Position numbers and translations under genes: made by a program. A stretch of 64,000 nucleotides of DNA from Ligula intestinalis. Taxonomy: Eukaryota; Platyhelminthes; Cestoda; Diphyllobothriidea; Diphyllobothriidae. The DNA is taken from contig JAYGXS010000003.1 in assembly GCA_036362985.1 (NCBI GenBank), positions 62,625,561 to 62,689,560 on the forward strand, given 5' to 3'. The notes under the pieces were generated by a model that saw nothing but the letters and a program-made list of their open reading frames with translations, did not search any database and had not been told where the DNA came from. Positions 25,181 to 35,039 of this stretch are shown here, one piece after another. Within the stretch, counting starts at the first letter, position 1. Every line of letters begins with the position of its first letter.

Positions 25181-25818
25181 TTTAAATGTTATCACCCCTA
25201 AAGGACAATGATATGAATACAGGCTTTTTGGAGTTCAAATTTTACTCATTTTTGGCCGTAAGGGTTTACAATATTTGTCTATAAACTGAGGTTAATATCT
25301 ACGCCTTAGTAAGGTTTCTTTTAGACCACTTAATTCTGCGTCCAAAGTATTCACAAAACAGATTTTTCTAGTCCTCTGAAAAAAGGTACATACCAAGTTA
25401 GGTTTCCATTGAATGGGAACAAAACTTAGGTAATGCAAGTACTGCATTTTCTACTTGCTGGAAACGGGTCATTCTGTGTCTCTAAAAATTAATTCCCAGT
25501 TCTTGTTCAAGCAAAAACATCTCGTATCTTGCGCTACCTGGAGGCAGCCTATACAAGACGCTCTAAACAGGACCTATGTAAACAGTTTAAACATGTGGTT
25601 AACCTAGCCTTGCCTTGGTAACAACGGGCCCCAAGATTTACACAGTCCCCTGCTCTTTTTTTCCCGTGACTCATTTTTCCCTGTTGCTCCTTCCACTTGG
25701 TTTTAACTTTCTTACTTTACCAATTAGCCTTGGTGAACATGACCTGTGACCATTCTGTACCAACTTAATTTTGTATCTTTCTCAGTCCTTACTCTTAAAA
25801 GCATCGAAGTGGCTCTAA

Positions 25819-25860
25819 CTGATGAGCTCTCCGGAAATTTTTTGGATCTTATAAAGTTTG
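25819..25860 (+). ncRNA. Weak hammerhead-like motif in foldback arm
   Basis: The right arm holds CTGATGAG (25819-25826), followed six bases later by GGAAATTT and a GATC hairpin partner. CTGATGA is the 5' core of a hammerhead ribozyme, but the C before the GAAA and a good stem III are not evident. In the other arm the same site reads CTAATAAG. Candidate only. Confidence 0.25.
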
Positions 25861-25989
25861 CAGTCTGCGCAATATTTCAATTTGTGCCAGGAAATTTCGC
25901 TTTGAATTCCGCAGTTAAAAATTTAATTTGCTATCCTCATGGTTAGGCATCTAAAGTAAGCTGCGGAAAAGCCTGGTATTTTGAAAAAC

Positions 25990-26720
25990 TTGTTAAAAAT
26001 GACGAGATTTCATCTTTGAGGAAATGTATTCCATATCAGCATGTCTGTTAGTGCAGTTGATGTCAAGTATCAAGACCCTTGGTAGTCGCCGCCCCGACTT
26101 ATTACTGGCGCACGCTTCTATCTACGCGCGTGCCAATAGCAATTCATTGTCATCCTCTTGTGTGTGTGCTTAAGGAATTGAGACAGCTGAACGCTGATCA
26201 GAGTGGCACGTTTTATGCTGGAGTACTATCTTACCTGTAGAGTGGGAAGGCTGTCGCATTTAGGCGCGTCTTTATCTGCATGATTCTAGTGCGCGTTGCT
26301 GCCACCACGTGATGAACTTAAGTATGTGACAAAATTTGTTCAGTTGTTTCTGACACGCTTACGTTACCACAACCACGGGTGTTATGAATCCCCTCAATAT
26401 GTTTTTCGTTGGCTCGTATGGAGGCAGCAGGGATTGTAAGTACTTGGGTCATGGAGAAATTGTAGTCCTTAAGCTTTTCCCTTCGACTCGCTGTGTATCT
26501 TTTTACCCTGCAGAAAAACACCTAACACGGCTGCGATTTTGGACAGTCAGTTACCTGCTATGACATGTACGGACCTTTTGTACGCCATGGCTGTAAGTCA
26601 GAGTCACAAGAACGTCGCTGCTGGGTAATCGACGGCTTTTCCTTTTCTCTTAATGTGCGGAATGGCGCTGTTAGATAGTCCATAAAAAACCGCTAGTCTG
26701 CAGCGTACCACTCAAGTGTC
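25990..26720. other. Unassigned moderately GC-rich repeat-like block
   Basis: Between the foldback and the next PLE copy the base composition rises. The minus strand around 26.10-26.18 kb reads IAIGTRVDRSVRQ in one frame. It has the look of eroded repeat rather than a gene, with several stops, and I cannot name it. Confidence 0.3.
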
Positions 26721-27089
26721 GGCGCTTTAACATAGATAAATTGCGTTTTAAAACTCAATTTTCAACCTTCTGTACCTAGGTAGTATGTTTACGAACCGCG
26801 TTGCAATCCCTTGTTGTCTTTGCATGGTCTGCTTGGAGAGGACGAAGACGGTTCGCGGGCATAATACAAAAAGTAGGAGTAGATTTGATGGCTGGGACCA
26901 GAATTATATTCGTCTGCCGTCCTTGATTCCGTCGCGGATCAATCATAATATGTAATGTCTGACAGGAACCTGTTATTGTCTCTGACAATGGATCGGCAAT
27001 GGAATCCGCAAAGGCAGGTGAATACATTTTTTCCCAAGCGATCGCATCCGCCTCTTCTGAATTAAGGAAGAAGAATAGTGGAACACAGA

Positions 27090-27700
27090 TTACTTTGTTT
27101 ATTATCCTGCGATTTCGAAACCTTACAGGAGTTCATCGTTAGAGATAAGAAACAGCAACAAAAGCTAAATTAGTTATAGTGTGTATACACCAAATATCTA
27201 TTAAGGGTCAACAGGTCGTGAGGAGTAAGAAGTAGCGCTGAAAAGGGAGGAGGTAGAGGCAATTAACCGTCAGTGATTCCATCGTTAATCAGGGCTTCAG
27301 CAACGAACATTTAGCAATTATATAAAGGATGTGGGCCTAATTAACTTTGACCGACGTCTGGCCCTGACTGTACGTAATTACGCAAGGCTCTCTACGCCAG
27401 CGCCAGTTCGACACATCGGTTGACTGAATTCCCGTACGTGGACCAGTCTACAATCATTCCCTTGCTCGTCTCGTTTCCGGCGTGGGCGAGTACCTTGACG
27501 ACCGCCAAGTGTACCTCATGGCCTGTTTCACAGGTGCGAGCTACAACTTGTTATATTTGGTACGGCCAACTTGTATTCATGTGTGCGCGATCCCAGCATG
27601 CCCTTCAGTTTGGCCTGTGTAGTTACAAGGACAACTTAAGCATTGGATGCGATACACTTCCTAAGATTCTTCATTCGCTGTTAGGCGGTCTTTTATATTC
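27090..27700 (-). pseudogene. PLE GIY-YIG endonuclease and tail
   Basis: The minus strand encodes EVYRIQCLSCPCNYTGQTEG at about 27.58-27.64 kb, a GIY-YIG start with YTG for YIG. A stop and frame change follow. Then TCETGHEVHLAVVKVLAHAG and IVDWSTYGNSVNRCVELALA end at a TAG (27392-27394). This C-terminal form (ETGHE, N-SVNR) differs from the copies at 31.8 or 55.3 kb, so more than one PLE lineage is present. The tail then runs to a hammerhead-like motif near 27.1 kb. The RT is missing. Confidence 0.65.
27105..27145 (-). ncRNA. Degenerate hammerhead-like motif at PLE tail
   Basis: The minus strand reads CTAACGATG (27142 to 27134), then about 18 bases, then CGAAATCGCAGGATAATAAA. The motif at 34.78-34.81 kb reads CTGAAGA ... 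CGAAACGTCAGGCAAATAAA. The shared end GAAA-YGYC-AGG-ATAATAAA suggests the same ribozyme, but here G5 of the core is A and the cleavage trinucleotide has decayed. Confidence 0.35.
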
Positions 27701-27719
27701 ATGACCTCGATGCGCATGG

Positions 27720-30060
27720 TAGCTCTCCTCATTTACTTCCTGGGACTCAAATTTTAGCGTATCTCAATAATAAAAGGACTCATATTAAATCTGCGATTTT
27801 AAACGGTTCTTACTTTAGTTGAATTTCTCTGAGGTCCGTTTTCAAAAGACATCGCGCGCTAAGTCCACTGAAATAAAATTCCAAATAAGAACGATAACGT
27901 TGACAAAGGACAATTATTCAGCATCAGTATAAAAAGGATACGTCAAATTGTTACTTCCTTTCTACGGACGTGAGGGGTTGTTCAAAGAAACAGCTTATAA
28001 TTATACGCTTTAATCGGCCTTTTCAAACGTTTCTGCAGTTTATGTTTAAAAACTGCAAAGACTTGATAATTTTAAAGGTTCCGCAGGACTTTACAGTTGC
28101 TGTTTTAAATATTTGGTCGTCCTACATTCAAATGTTTGGGTGGTTCTCACATTTTATGCAGTCGGAGGAAGTAGATATTCTGTTAAACGCAAAGGCAGTA
28201 TGCTTCAATGCAAATATAGTGCAAACTGAAAAGGCAGCTTTTTAGGGAAGTGGTAATAATTCTGACGATATAAAAAAGTAAGTGATGTAGGAAAATGCAT
28301 AACTATTTGGTGAAACATGTTTTCGGCAACTCACTTGAATTGCGTTAGAAATTGTATCCTCTGCATGCATATATTCACTTTGCCTATAAATTTAAACGCT
28401 TAACAAAACACGGGAATAAATACTTTATGCACTCAAATTTTGCATTTGAAGCGAAGGATATTGTGGCATGCCATGAAGCTGGGTCTCTTAACATATAATG
28501 TTTAATATAAAATAGGTTGTAAATTTAATTAATAACAGTATTCAGCCTACCGTTGTAAGTGTGCCCGGAAAATCATATGCACTAGCAGTTGAGCTGCATT
28601 CAAAGAATATTGACCAATTTCAAAATAAAAGCACAAATTTCAAAACTAAAAGTGTGTTTAATAAGTTTCCTAGAATTCTCTTTGACGGAAGTGTATAACC
28701 TAGCGAAATCTATTAGTAAACGTGTACCATTCATGTACTCACTTGTTACCGAGAAAGGTAAATGAAGGTTGTTTGAAACTTTTTTTCCGAAATTCACATA
28801 CTAAGGTATCTCGTGTACTTTTCAGGTGAATATAGTATTAATAATTATTGCAATTTCAGGTGGTAAGGATATACTTCCGTGAGCAGAAAAAAAGTAATTA
28901 CATCTTATATCCCATCTCCTTCTTTTATTGTCAAATGACTAGAATTATAGGGGCAGGATTCTAGTAATCAGTTTACTTCATTTTGGCAGTAATAGCATTT
29001 GAGGATTACCATTTAATGATAGTTCAGGCATTTACTAAAAGCACTATGTCGGCCTTCTTTTGGTCTCCCTTTTTCTACAAACACAAGCAACCAAGAGCAG
29101 ACGAATATAACGAAAACAAAGCATGATATTAGTTATTTTATATACCAAATTGCAAAGTCAGCAGCATAATTTAATCACCTTAATCTCTGCGAACATCTTT
29201 GCCCCGTAAGTTTTTAACTACTCATCAAAAAATCTCAATAGTTAATATACGTATATAGTTTTTGCAGATGCCTAAATATTGACTGCCTGACTTGTTGCTT
29301 GACAAAACTCTCGCTAAAAATGGGAATAACAGAAAAATAAATTTGAAGTTCACCTTGTACAGTTCGGGAACAACCGGTACTCGACTGCATGATTTTTAAG
29401 CAATTTAACATTTAGAATTTTACAATTTTGAAACGATACGGTGAAGCGGGAGTAAGTAATTTACTGATCGCAATACATTCCTATTCGCTTTTCGTCAGTC
29501 TCTTATTTCAAGTAGCTATGCTGAGACATCGGTTATTGGCCCACAGCATTCCTAATAGTGTCACGCATTATCATAGACTAGTGTGTAAGGTATAAGAATG
29601 CAGATTTTTGTGATCACAGGCTGAGTCATGAGTTAAAATCTTTATGTCTTTAATATTACGGCGGCATGCAAGTTTTTAGATTTTTCCATCTTTAAGTCGA
29701 CTTATTAATTATTGAGTTAGTTATGTTGAAAACACTACCTTTTAAAGACGCACGCATGCGTACAACTAGTATGGCCCTAATTCTGAGCGCTTTCCTTTCA
29801 AGCCATATCAATCATTTGGAGGCTAATCTGGGTCGGCCAAAGGTTTTTTTCCTTATTACTTTCATGAAGATCGTCCTGTCCTATTAATTACTATAAATGG
29901 CCTTCACAAAGACAGATCTGTGCACATAGTTGCTGCTGCAGACAAAAAAGGGAATCTCTAGGCTAAAACGGCCTTATTAAACCTGCAGAAAATGCTCAGT
30001 TTGTGTTACGACCCGCGCCTGGTACTTTAAATTAACATGAATGGCAAATAGTCGCAGGCG
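27720..30060. other. AT-rich DNA, nothing recognised
   Basis: A 91-codon plus-strand frame at 27970-28245 and a few shorter ones show no domain. No repeat or RNA gene seen. Confidence 0.45.
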
Positions 30061-30620
30061 TCAGGGGCATGGGACCAATCGGTTGTGAGGAAAAATCGAT
30101 GTTCACGGCACGCTCTCATGACAGCGGCGTAAATTGCACTCGCGGGCCTTTCTGTAAGAGGAGTTATCGTGGGAATGGGCGCATTCCCAACAGTTTGCAT
30201 ATACTGTCATTGCAGATATGATGGACTCTGGTTTGGTATTTTCATAGCAGGTTTTGGGCACAGTAGAACAGATGTGCCTCCTAAACAAACCACCCAGCCA
30301 ACAGGAGGGGGCAGCTCAGGGCATAACAGGCGTTTTTCAGCTTGCTTTCCAATGAAAAGTGCCGCGTCTAAGGAGCATGGTAGCTTGCGTAGGTGCAGAC
30401 TCACATTGCAGCCGGCGCCTTTGACCTTTTTCTTGACACTGAGCTCAGATGCGTGACAGACGAGGTACTGCAGTAGGTGCAGCGCATGTCCCCGTCTCTG
30501 CACCACCATCCTGCGGATTACAAGGTGGACTTAGTCGGAAGCGAAGGTCGAAATGCCGTGCAGTAGACAGCCCTATAGTTCTCACCACGGGGTGGGTTTT
30601 TTTTCACAGAATACATCCAA
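30060..30620. repeat. GC-richer block of unknown identity
   Basis: This block is clearly richer in G and C than the flanks and is open on both strands (plus 30169-30456, minus 30103-30288 and 30207-30509). The minus strand has several Cys and His residues (VYANCWECAHSHDNSSYRKA). No family is recognised. Sharp composition change and overlapping frames suggest an inserted repeat. Confidence 0.35.
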
Positions 30621-31285
30621 ATTAGATACTATTATATAAACTTTCGAGACAAGGCGGATTTCCGGAAAATCTTTGGCGTCGTGAATTGTATACAGTTGTG
30701 GTAATAGTAAGTGATTGACTGCTTACCTATCACCTCGAACTTTTATCTTACTTGTTTATGCTTTAATTTATGCAAAGTTTTATTCTGCAGAAATGTTTGC
30801 GCCTGTGGTAGAATGAAGACTCCAGTGAGGTTGGTGCAAGAACTTCAATTATAAAAGCAAAAATAATAATTTTCGCCTAAAAGGGGCCGCCACTTTTAAT
30901 ATATTTCTACTTCTGTTGCTTTTGCTCGTTTTGCATAAGTAAGTTACTAAGCCTTTTCTTTCGGACATTTTGTAGTTTTACAAACAGAATGGTACTGACT
31001 ATAATTGAACTGAGATTTTACCTTCATTAAAGCAGGTATTATAAAGATTTTTATGGCAGCATTTATAAAGCACCGCCTCGTGCTTTAAGCGAATAATATA
31101 AGGCTGCACAATTACTAGCAATATAATCAAATTGCTGCTTATAAATGAAAAGCATTAACTTTACATATGTGCGTTCATATCGCCTATGGAACCTACATTA
31201 TGTAGCGCAAAATAGTCAGTGGAAGAGCTGCAATTTTTAGCCAGATATTGAAATATATTTTAGGGCAACAGTAATTTAAGTAGTG
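30620..31285. other. AT-rich DNA, nothing recognised
   Basis: I find no coding frame of note and no repeat or RNA gene. Confidence 0.45.
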
Positions 31286-31286
31286 C

Positions 31287-31716
31287 ACCTCATATATCCC
31301 TAGTCTTGGCATTTTTTTCCTTGAAAAACTATTTATGCGGGTATTATGGGTGAAGAATAAGAACAGGCAGTGGAGTATACTTCAATAAACGCTATTTGCA
31401 TTTTCATTTTATTGTATTTATAAATTTTTTTATTTATATCTCTAGATTCACCTAGTCTTTATTATAGTTTAACATATTGTGGAAAATCACGATTATCAAA
31501 ATGCAGGTTTCTCGAAAGTTCTTAAGAAATTGAAATGGTGGTTAGGAGGTCATCTACTTCTTTTTATCTGAGATCTAACTAACCCTTCTGGAGTTAGATT
31601 TGGATAGTCCTCTTTGAACTTCCACAATGTTTCTTTACTGCCCATCTTTTTCCCAAGACCGAAACCCATTTTACCACGGTTTCCGCTGGATAACCTGCTG
31701 GGACTCGGAGTTATGA
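31287..31716. repeat. Inverted-repeat cassette, related to 41.1-41.8 kb
   Basis: A segment starting CCCTAGTCTTGGCATTTTT on the plus strand (about 31298) has an inverted partner on the minus strand at about 31716-31659 (CGAGTCCCAGCAGGTTATCC, then AAACCGTGGTA). The interior (31335-31560) matches the interior at 41211-41470 in the same order, for example AAATGGTGGTTAGG and TTCTGGAGT. It follows directly downstream of a hammerhead-like core on the minus strand, so it is probably PLE untranslated sequence. A minus-strand frame at 31550-31807 of 85 codons crosses it and has no domain. Confidence 0.55.
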
Positions 31717-31789
31717 GGTACACTACATAAAATACATTTGCCATATAATCAATTAGAAACGATAACATTTGTAGGACATAAATATTAGA

Positions 31790-31836
31790 GGATATGTTAA
31801 CAAACATACGTTTGTTTTCGATTAATTATCGTCAGG
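31790..31836 (-). ncRNA. Hammerhead-ribozyme-like core, inverted tail
   Basis: The minus strand reads GGCCTGACGATAATTAATCG then AAAACAAACGTATG. The parts of a hammerhead are visible: CTGACGA (31835-31829), a short stem II, and GAAA (31819-31816). After it, ACAAAC and GTTTGT can form a hairpin as stem III. This core lies antisense at the truncated start of the plus-strand PLE fragment and nearly repeats the core at 32382-32402. Activity is not shown. Confidence 0.45.
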
Positions 31837-32260
31837 CCTTTACAAGAGCCGGTGTTTGTCCAAAACAGTAAGGGAACACATACCCGCATGGTTAGGGAAG
31901 AGCCAATTTAAAGGTGTAAACAGTTCAATCTTAGCGCATCTGGTAGACTCAAACCATCGCGTGGATGCCAAAGAGGCCTTCCGAGTGATTTACAAGGTGC
32001 CTTCAAGCTACTCAAAATTCCTCGGACAGCGTCTGTTGGCGACAGCAGAGGCGGCCGCCATCAGGCTACGCAGACCGCTGCTATGTGCCCAAAAGAATTT
32101 CGTCGTGGCGCCCCAGTTGCCATGGGCCAAACTAGGTAACACGGCCACCCACAGCGGACCACAAGCCTCGGAAACGGGCCTTCGCAGAGACAACCAAGTC
32201 CCAAGTCCAGCCACGCACACCTTATCGGCGGTCTTGGACACCGGGCCGTCTAGACATTGA
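31837..32260 (+). pseudogene. PLE endonuclease C-terminal part, well preserved
   Basis: The frame starts abruptly at LYKSRCLSKTVREHIPAWLG, the middle of a GIY-YIG nuclease. It continues without stop through ILAHLVDSNHRVDAKEAFRV, the end TAEAAAIRLRRPLLCAQK and LPWA, to a stop at 32260. The GIY and YIG motifs are lost by the 5' truncation. It is the cleanest copy of this endonuclease end in the window and serves as the reference for the copies at 3.0, 4.8, 6.1, 42.3 and 55.4 kb. Downstream is a pyrimidine-rich tail (32280-32340), then a hammerhead-like core. Confidence 0.7.
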
Positions 32261-32364
32261 CACTCTGATCTCAACTCTCCCAACTTCCCCCCCACCCCCC
32301 CTCCTCCCCACCGTGACAACGAGAACACTTCATCTGTCCACCAACCACCATAGTTTATTCATAC

Positions 32365-32420
32365 CATATAAATGTGAAGGCCTGACGAGAATTTATCGAA
32401 AACAAACGTATGTCCACCAA
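32365..32420 (+). ncRNA. Hammerhead-ribozyme-like core at PLE 3' tail
   Basis: The plus strand has CTGACGA (32382-32388), stem-II-like GA-ATTTA-TC, then GAAA (32398-32401) and ACAAACGTATGTC, which contains a possible GTC cleavage site. Upstream TAAAT and GG can pair with downstream ATTTA and CC (stem I). One extra A follows the GAAA compared with the classical core. PLEs in several animals are known to carry hammerhead motifs in their terminal repeats, which fits the position. Confidence 0.45.
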
Positions 32421-32429
32421 TTTATATTC

Positions 32430-33210
32430 TGATATTTTCAATGGGAATTTTCGCAAAGTTAAAACAACCCAAATATTAATTATAACACTGTCTAATGCGA
32501 CGATACCACAGTCTCATAAAGATGCGGACTTTTAACTTAGCTCTCCTTCAACCACCTGTGAAAACTGTATTTCTTAAAATAACTGCTTTTTATTCTTGAT
32601 GTTTCAAATTGCATTTCAATTAGCTTATAAATGTGGATGCATTTAAAAAAATACTTGAATTTTATTTTGCTTTACTTATTAAGTAGCAAATTAGGTATTC
32701 TGCAAATAACATTCTTAGAAAAGGAAAGCTTTTGACTTGAAAAGTCTTTCTCATTCTGAAAAAGTTATTGATGTTTAAGTGGAATCAGTGTATAAGAGAA
32801 AATTGGCTGGTCGCAGAGTTGCAGGCATTTAATGGACCAATGACAACGATAATCGCCACGTAAGGAATACGCTGCTTATTTGGTTCGACCATGAGGACGT
32901 TAAGGATAACGAAAAACTTTCAATGTAGGTCGATGGAAACTAACAAATCACATGACATGGTTCGTTACATTTCAGACGATGCCCGAGGCAAAAACATGTA
33001 CGAGAACTGCGCTTTTTATGGTAAAGCCATTTTGTACTCACATGGGGAGCTGATCTGGTTTGCTTTTGGGTAGGCGCTATGTGGTGCGAACAACTTCACC
33101 TGCCCTCAGCAGTAAAGGCAAATGAAGGTGGTCCGAGATTTCAATCCGTCCGAACTCCTGTTTTTGAGAATGATTGTGATACAACTATACCAGTGTCTTA
33201 TTAGGGTTCC
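32430..33210. other. AT-rich DNA, nothing recognised
   Basis: Only one 60-codon frame (32891-33073) without a domain. Nothing else seen. Confidence 0.4.
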
Positions 33211-33219
33211 AATCGTAGC

Positions 33220-34150
33220 GATTTCTTAAGAAAGGAATAAGACGAACAAATGAACCCTATCAGCGCATGAAACTATTGTTCCAATGATTGCATCCGTTTC
33301 TTCTGAACTTGACCGCAATCCACGTGGTGTAGTAACGTGGTCTCTGGGCAACATTATCTGCAATAAAATGTCAAGATACCGGTTTCCGCGAGACAGATCC
33401 TCGAGCTTTCTAAGCTTCGCCAGGTTACTGTCTACCGAACAGATTTTGTTAGTCCTTTGCACCAAAAAGCAAATGCGATTGGATTTTGGATTGATATGAA
33501 ACATCGGAGTTAATGCGTAATTCAAAGTTAGTTTTCCAATGATTGACTCTCCTTCGGACGCTACCAATGATCCGTTGTTCAAAGTGATTTCTAGGAAAAA
33601 GAGAAGACTAGCAGTGTTTATCTCTAGCTGAATCTTTACTGGTAGGTAAATATAAGAGCCCAGCTATGTCGGTTACCTTCCTGGAAATTGCAAATAGTTC
33701 ATCAGCGTAGCGAACATAACGTTTTAGCTTATTAATCTAGGCACATAGTTAACATTTTATACCATTTCCATCAATACGTCCATTAAGAGAAGACCGGGAA
33801 GCAAGCCTTCTATTTCCCCACAATGTTGCTTGCCAAAAAGAAAGTAAACATTTAATTTTGCATTTTGGTACTAGTTCTGTGCGGGTTTGTTGGGATTCAT
33901 ACTCCCTACTGGTTTGTCAGTAGCAACTCAAAGCTATAAACAGTTGTTTTATTCAGAAGGAGAAGTACGAACCACTGGAACAAGAGCGTTATTGTCCTGA
34001 CATTGTGTTGTTGACCAAGACATGCGGAAAAAGCAACGAGATTCTTCACGAGAACATCATTGTATTTTCAGGATTAAGGTCCTTGATATTTCAGTAAATT
34101 CTAATGTGATCGATAGCTAACGCTTCACGAGCTTGAGCTGTACTGCCATG
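33220..34150 (-). pseudogene. PLE reverse transcriptase fragment, heavily decayed
   Basis: Minus strand, in order and in changing frames: NIKDLNPENTMMFS (where motif A would lie, aspartates lost), then VYFLFGKQHCGEIEGLLPG (motif B region, usually G-PMGSP). Then LKRYVRYADELFAI (motif C, YADE in place of YVDD), IQLEINTASLLFFLEITL (the FLDV segment) and the thumb segment TNKICSVDSNLAKLRKL. This is the order of a PLE RT. The catalytic residues are partly replaced and stops are frequent, so the copy is old. The endonuclease is not found downstream. Confidence 0.6.
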
Positions 34151-34778
34151 TGCATGATATTGTACGTCAGATTTTTTCGCATGTCAAAAATCGGTCACAC
34201 TGTCAGGCAGTCCTTATTGACCTAAAATACACCATGCAGGCATACGTATGCCGGCTAGTCGGAGCGAGTCGTGGTCAGGGTCACTAATAAATACCTCTGT
34301 GATGCCTTCTTAGACATGCGGTCACTTTTGTTTAGACTGGAAAATATAATCCATGTAATATAATACATATAAATAAAATATTTGTATATGTTTCTTGATT
34401 CCTTCGGATCGGGCTGTATCTTTATTACACGCGCTTAAAACAACCGAATGCAGAGTTTGCGCTTACCATACTCGACTCAATACATGTAATTCCCCGGGCC
34501 TTTCATCTTTCCCTCCGACACTGATACTTCATAACCCTCAGTGCCTCATATAACTACCCTTCGCCTATATTCTTACTCAATGCTGGACGTGTAGAAAGAA
34601 ATGAAACCAATTTCGCTGATCACTATTATTTTCCTTGAACTTGTTTCTAGATATATTTACTGGCCTCATGAAACGTTATCGACAGCAGTCGGAGGCTTGC
34701 CACCTGCTTTTTTGAATAATGAGCCATTTTGAAAAGTAAAAGACAACTCGATCGCTGGGACACTATGTTTATTTGCCT

Positions 34779-34812
34779 GACGTTTCGAAATCAGTCGCGG
34801 AATTATCTTCAG
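34779..34812 (-). ncRNA. Hammerhead-ribozyme-like core at PLE 3' end
   Basis: The minus strand reads CTGAAGA (34812-34806), a 19-base segment in place of stem II, then GAAACGTC (34786-34779) followed by AGGCAAATAAAC. GTC would be the cleavage triplet. For stem I, CT and TATTT upstream can pair with AG and AAATA downstream, with a two-base bulge. The very short stem III (AC with GT) recalls the minimal hammerheads reported in PLEs. It lies 250 bp after the endonuclease, as expected for the element tail. Confidence 0.5.
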
Positions 34813-35039
34813 AGAAATACTCACAGAACCGTAGCAGAAACATTTTGTGTGTGCACAGGGATTGGCAGTAAAATTAAAACGTACCGAAAACTCGATAAAT
34901 TTGCTGTGCGTTTTCTGATTCGTTGCGTCAGCCATGACCATTTGACCTTGTGGTGTTGGCATAGAATGATGAAGTGGCCCGTCTGTTCTCCGTATGGCGA
35001 GTTGCTTTGTCCAAATTTAGTCTCAACACCGAAAATGTA

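Larger units (their letters stand above)
24421..25945. mobile_element. Foldback-type PLE remnant with 470-bp inverted arms
   Basis: The arms at about 24421-24895 and 25465-25945 are inverted copies with long matching runs. For example, GGTTAACCACATG on the plus strand at left matches CATGTGGTTAACC at right, and both have AGGTCCTGTTTAGAGCG or its complement. The arms are PLE sequence. The right arm on the plus strand reads LRYLEAAYTRRSKQDLCK then HVVNLALPW, the end of a GIY-YIG endonuclease, followed by a pyrimidine-rich tail. The left arm on the minus strand reads the same (RYLEIAYIKRSKQDLCKQ). The spacer of about 570 bp carries more endonuclease on the minus strand. So it is an inverted duplication of a PLE 3' end. 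Confidence 0.75.
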
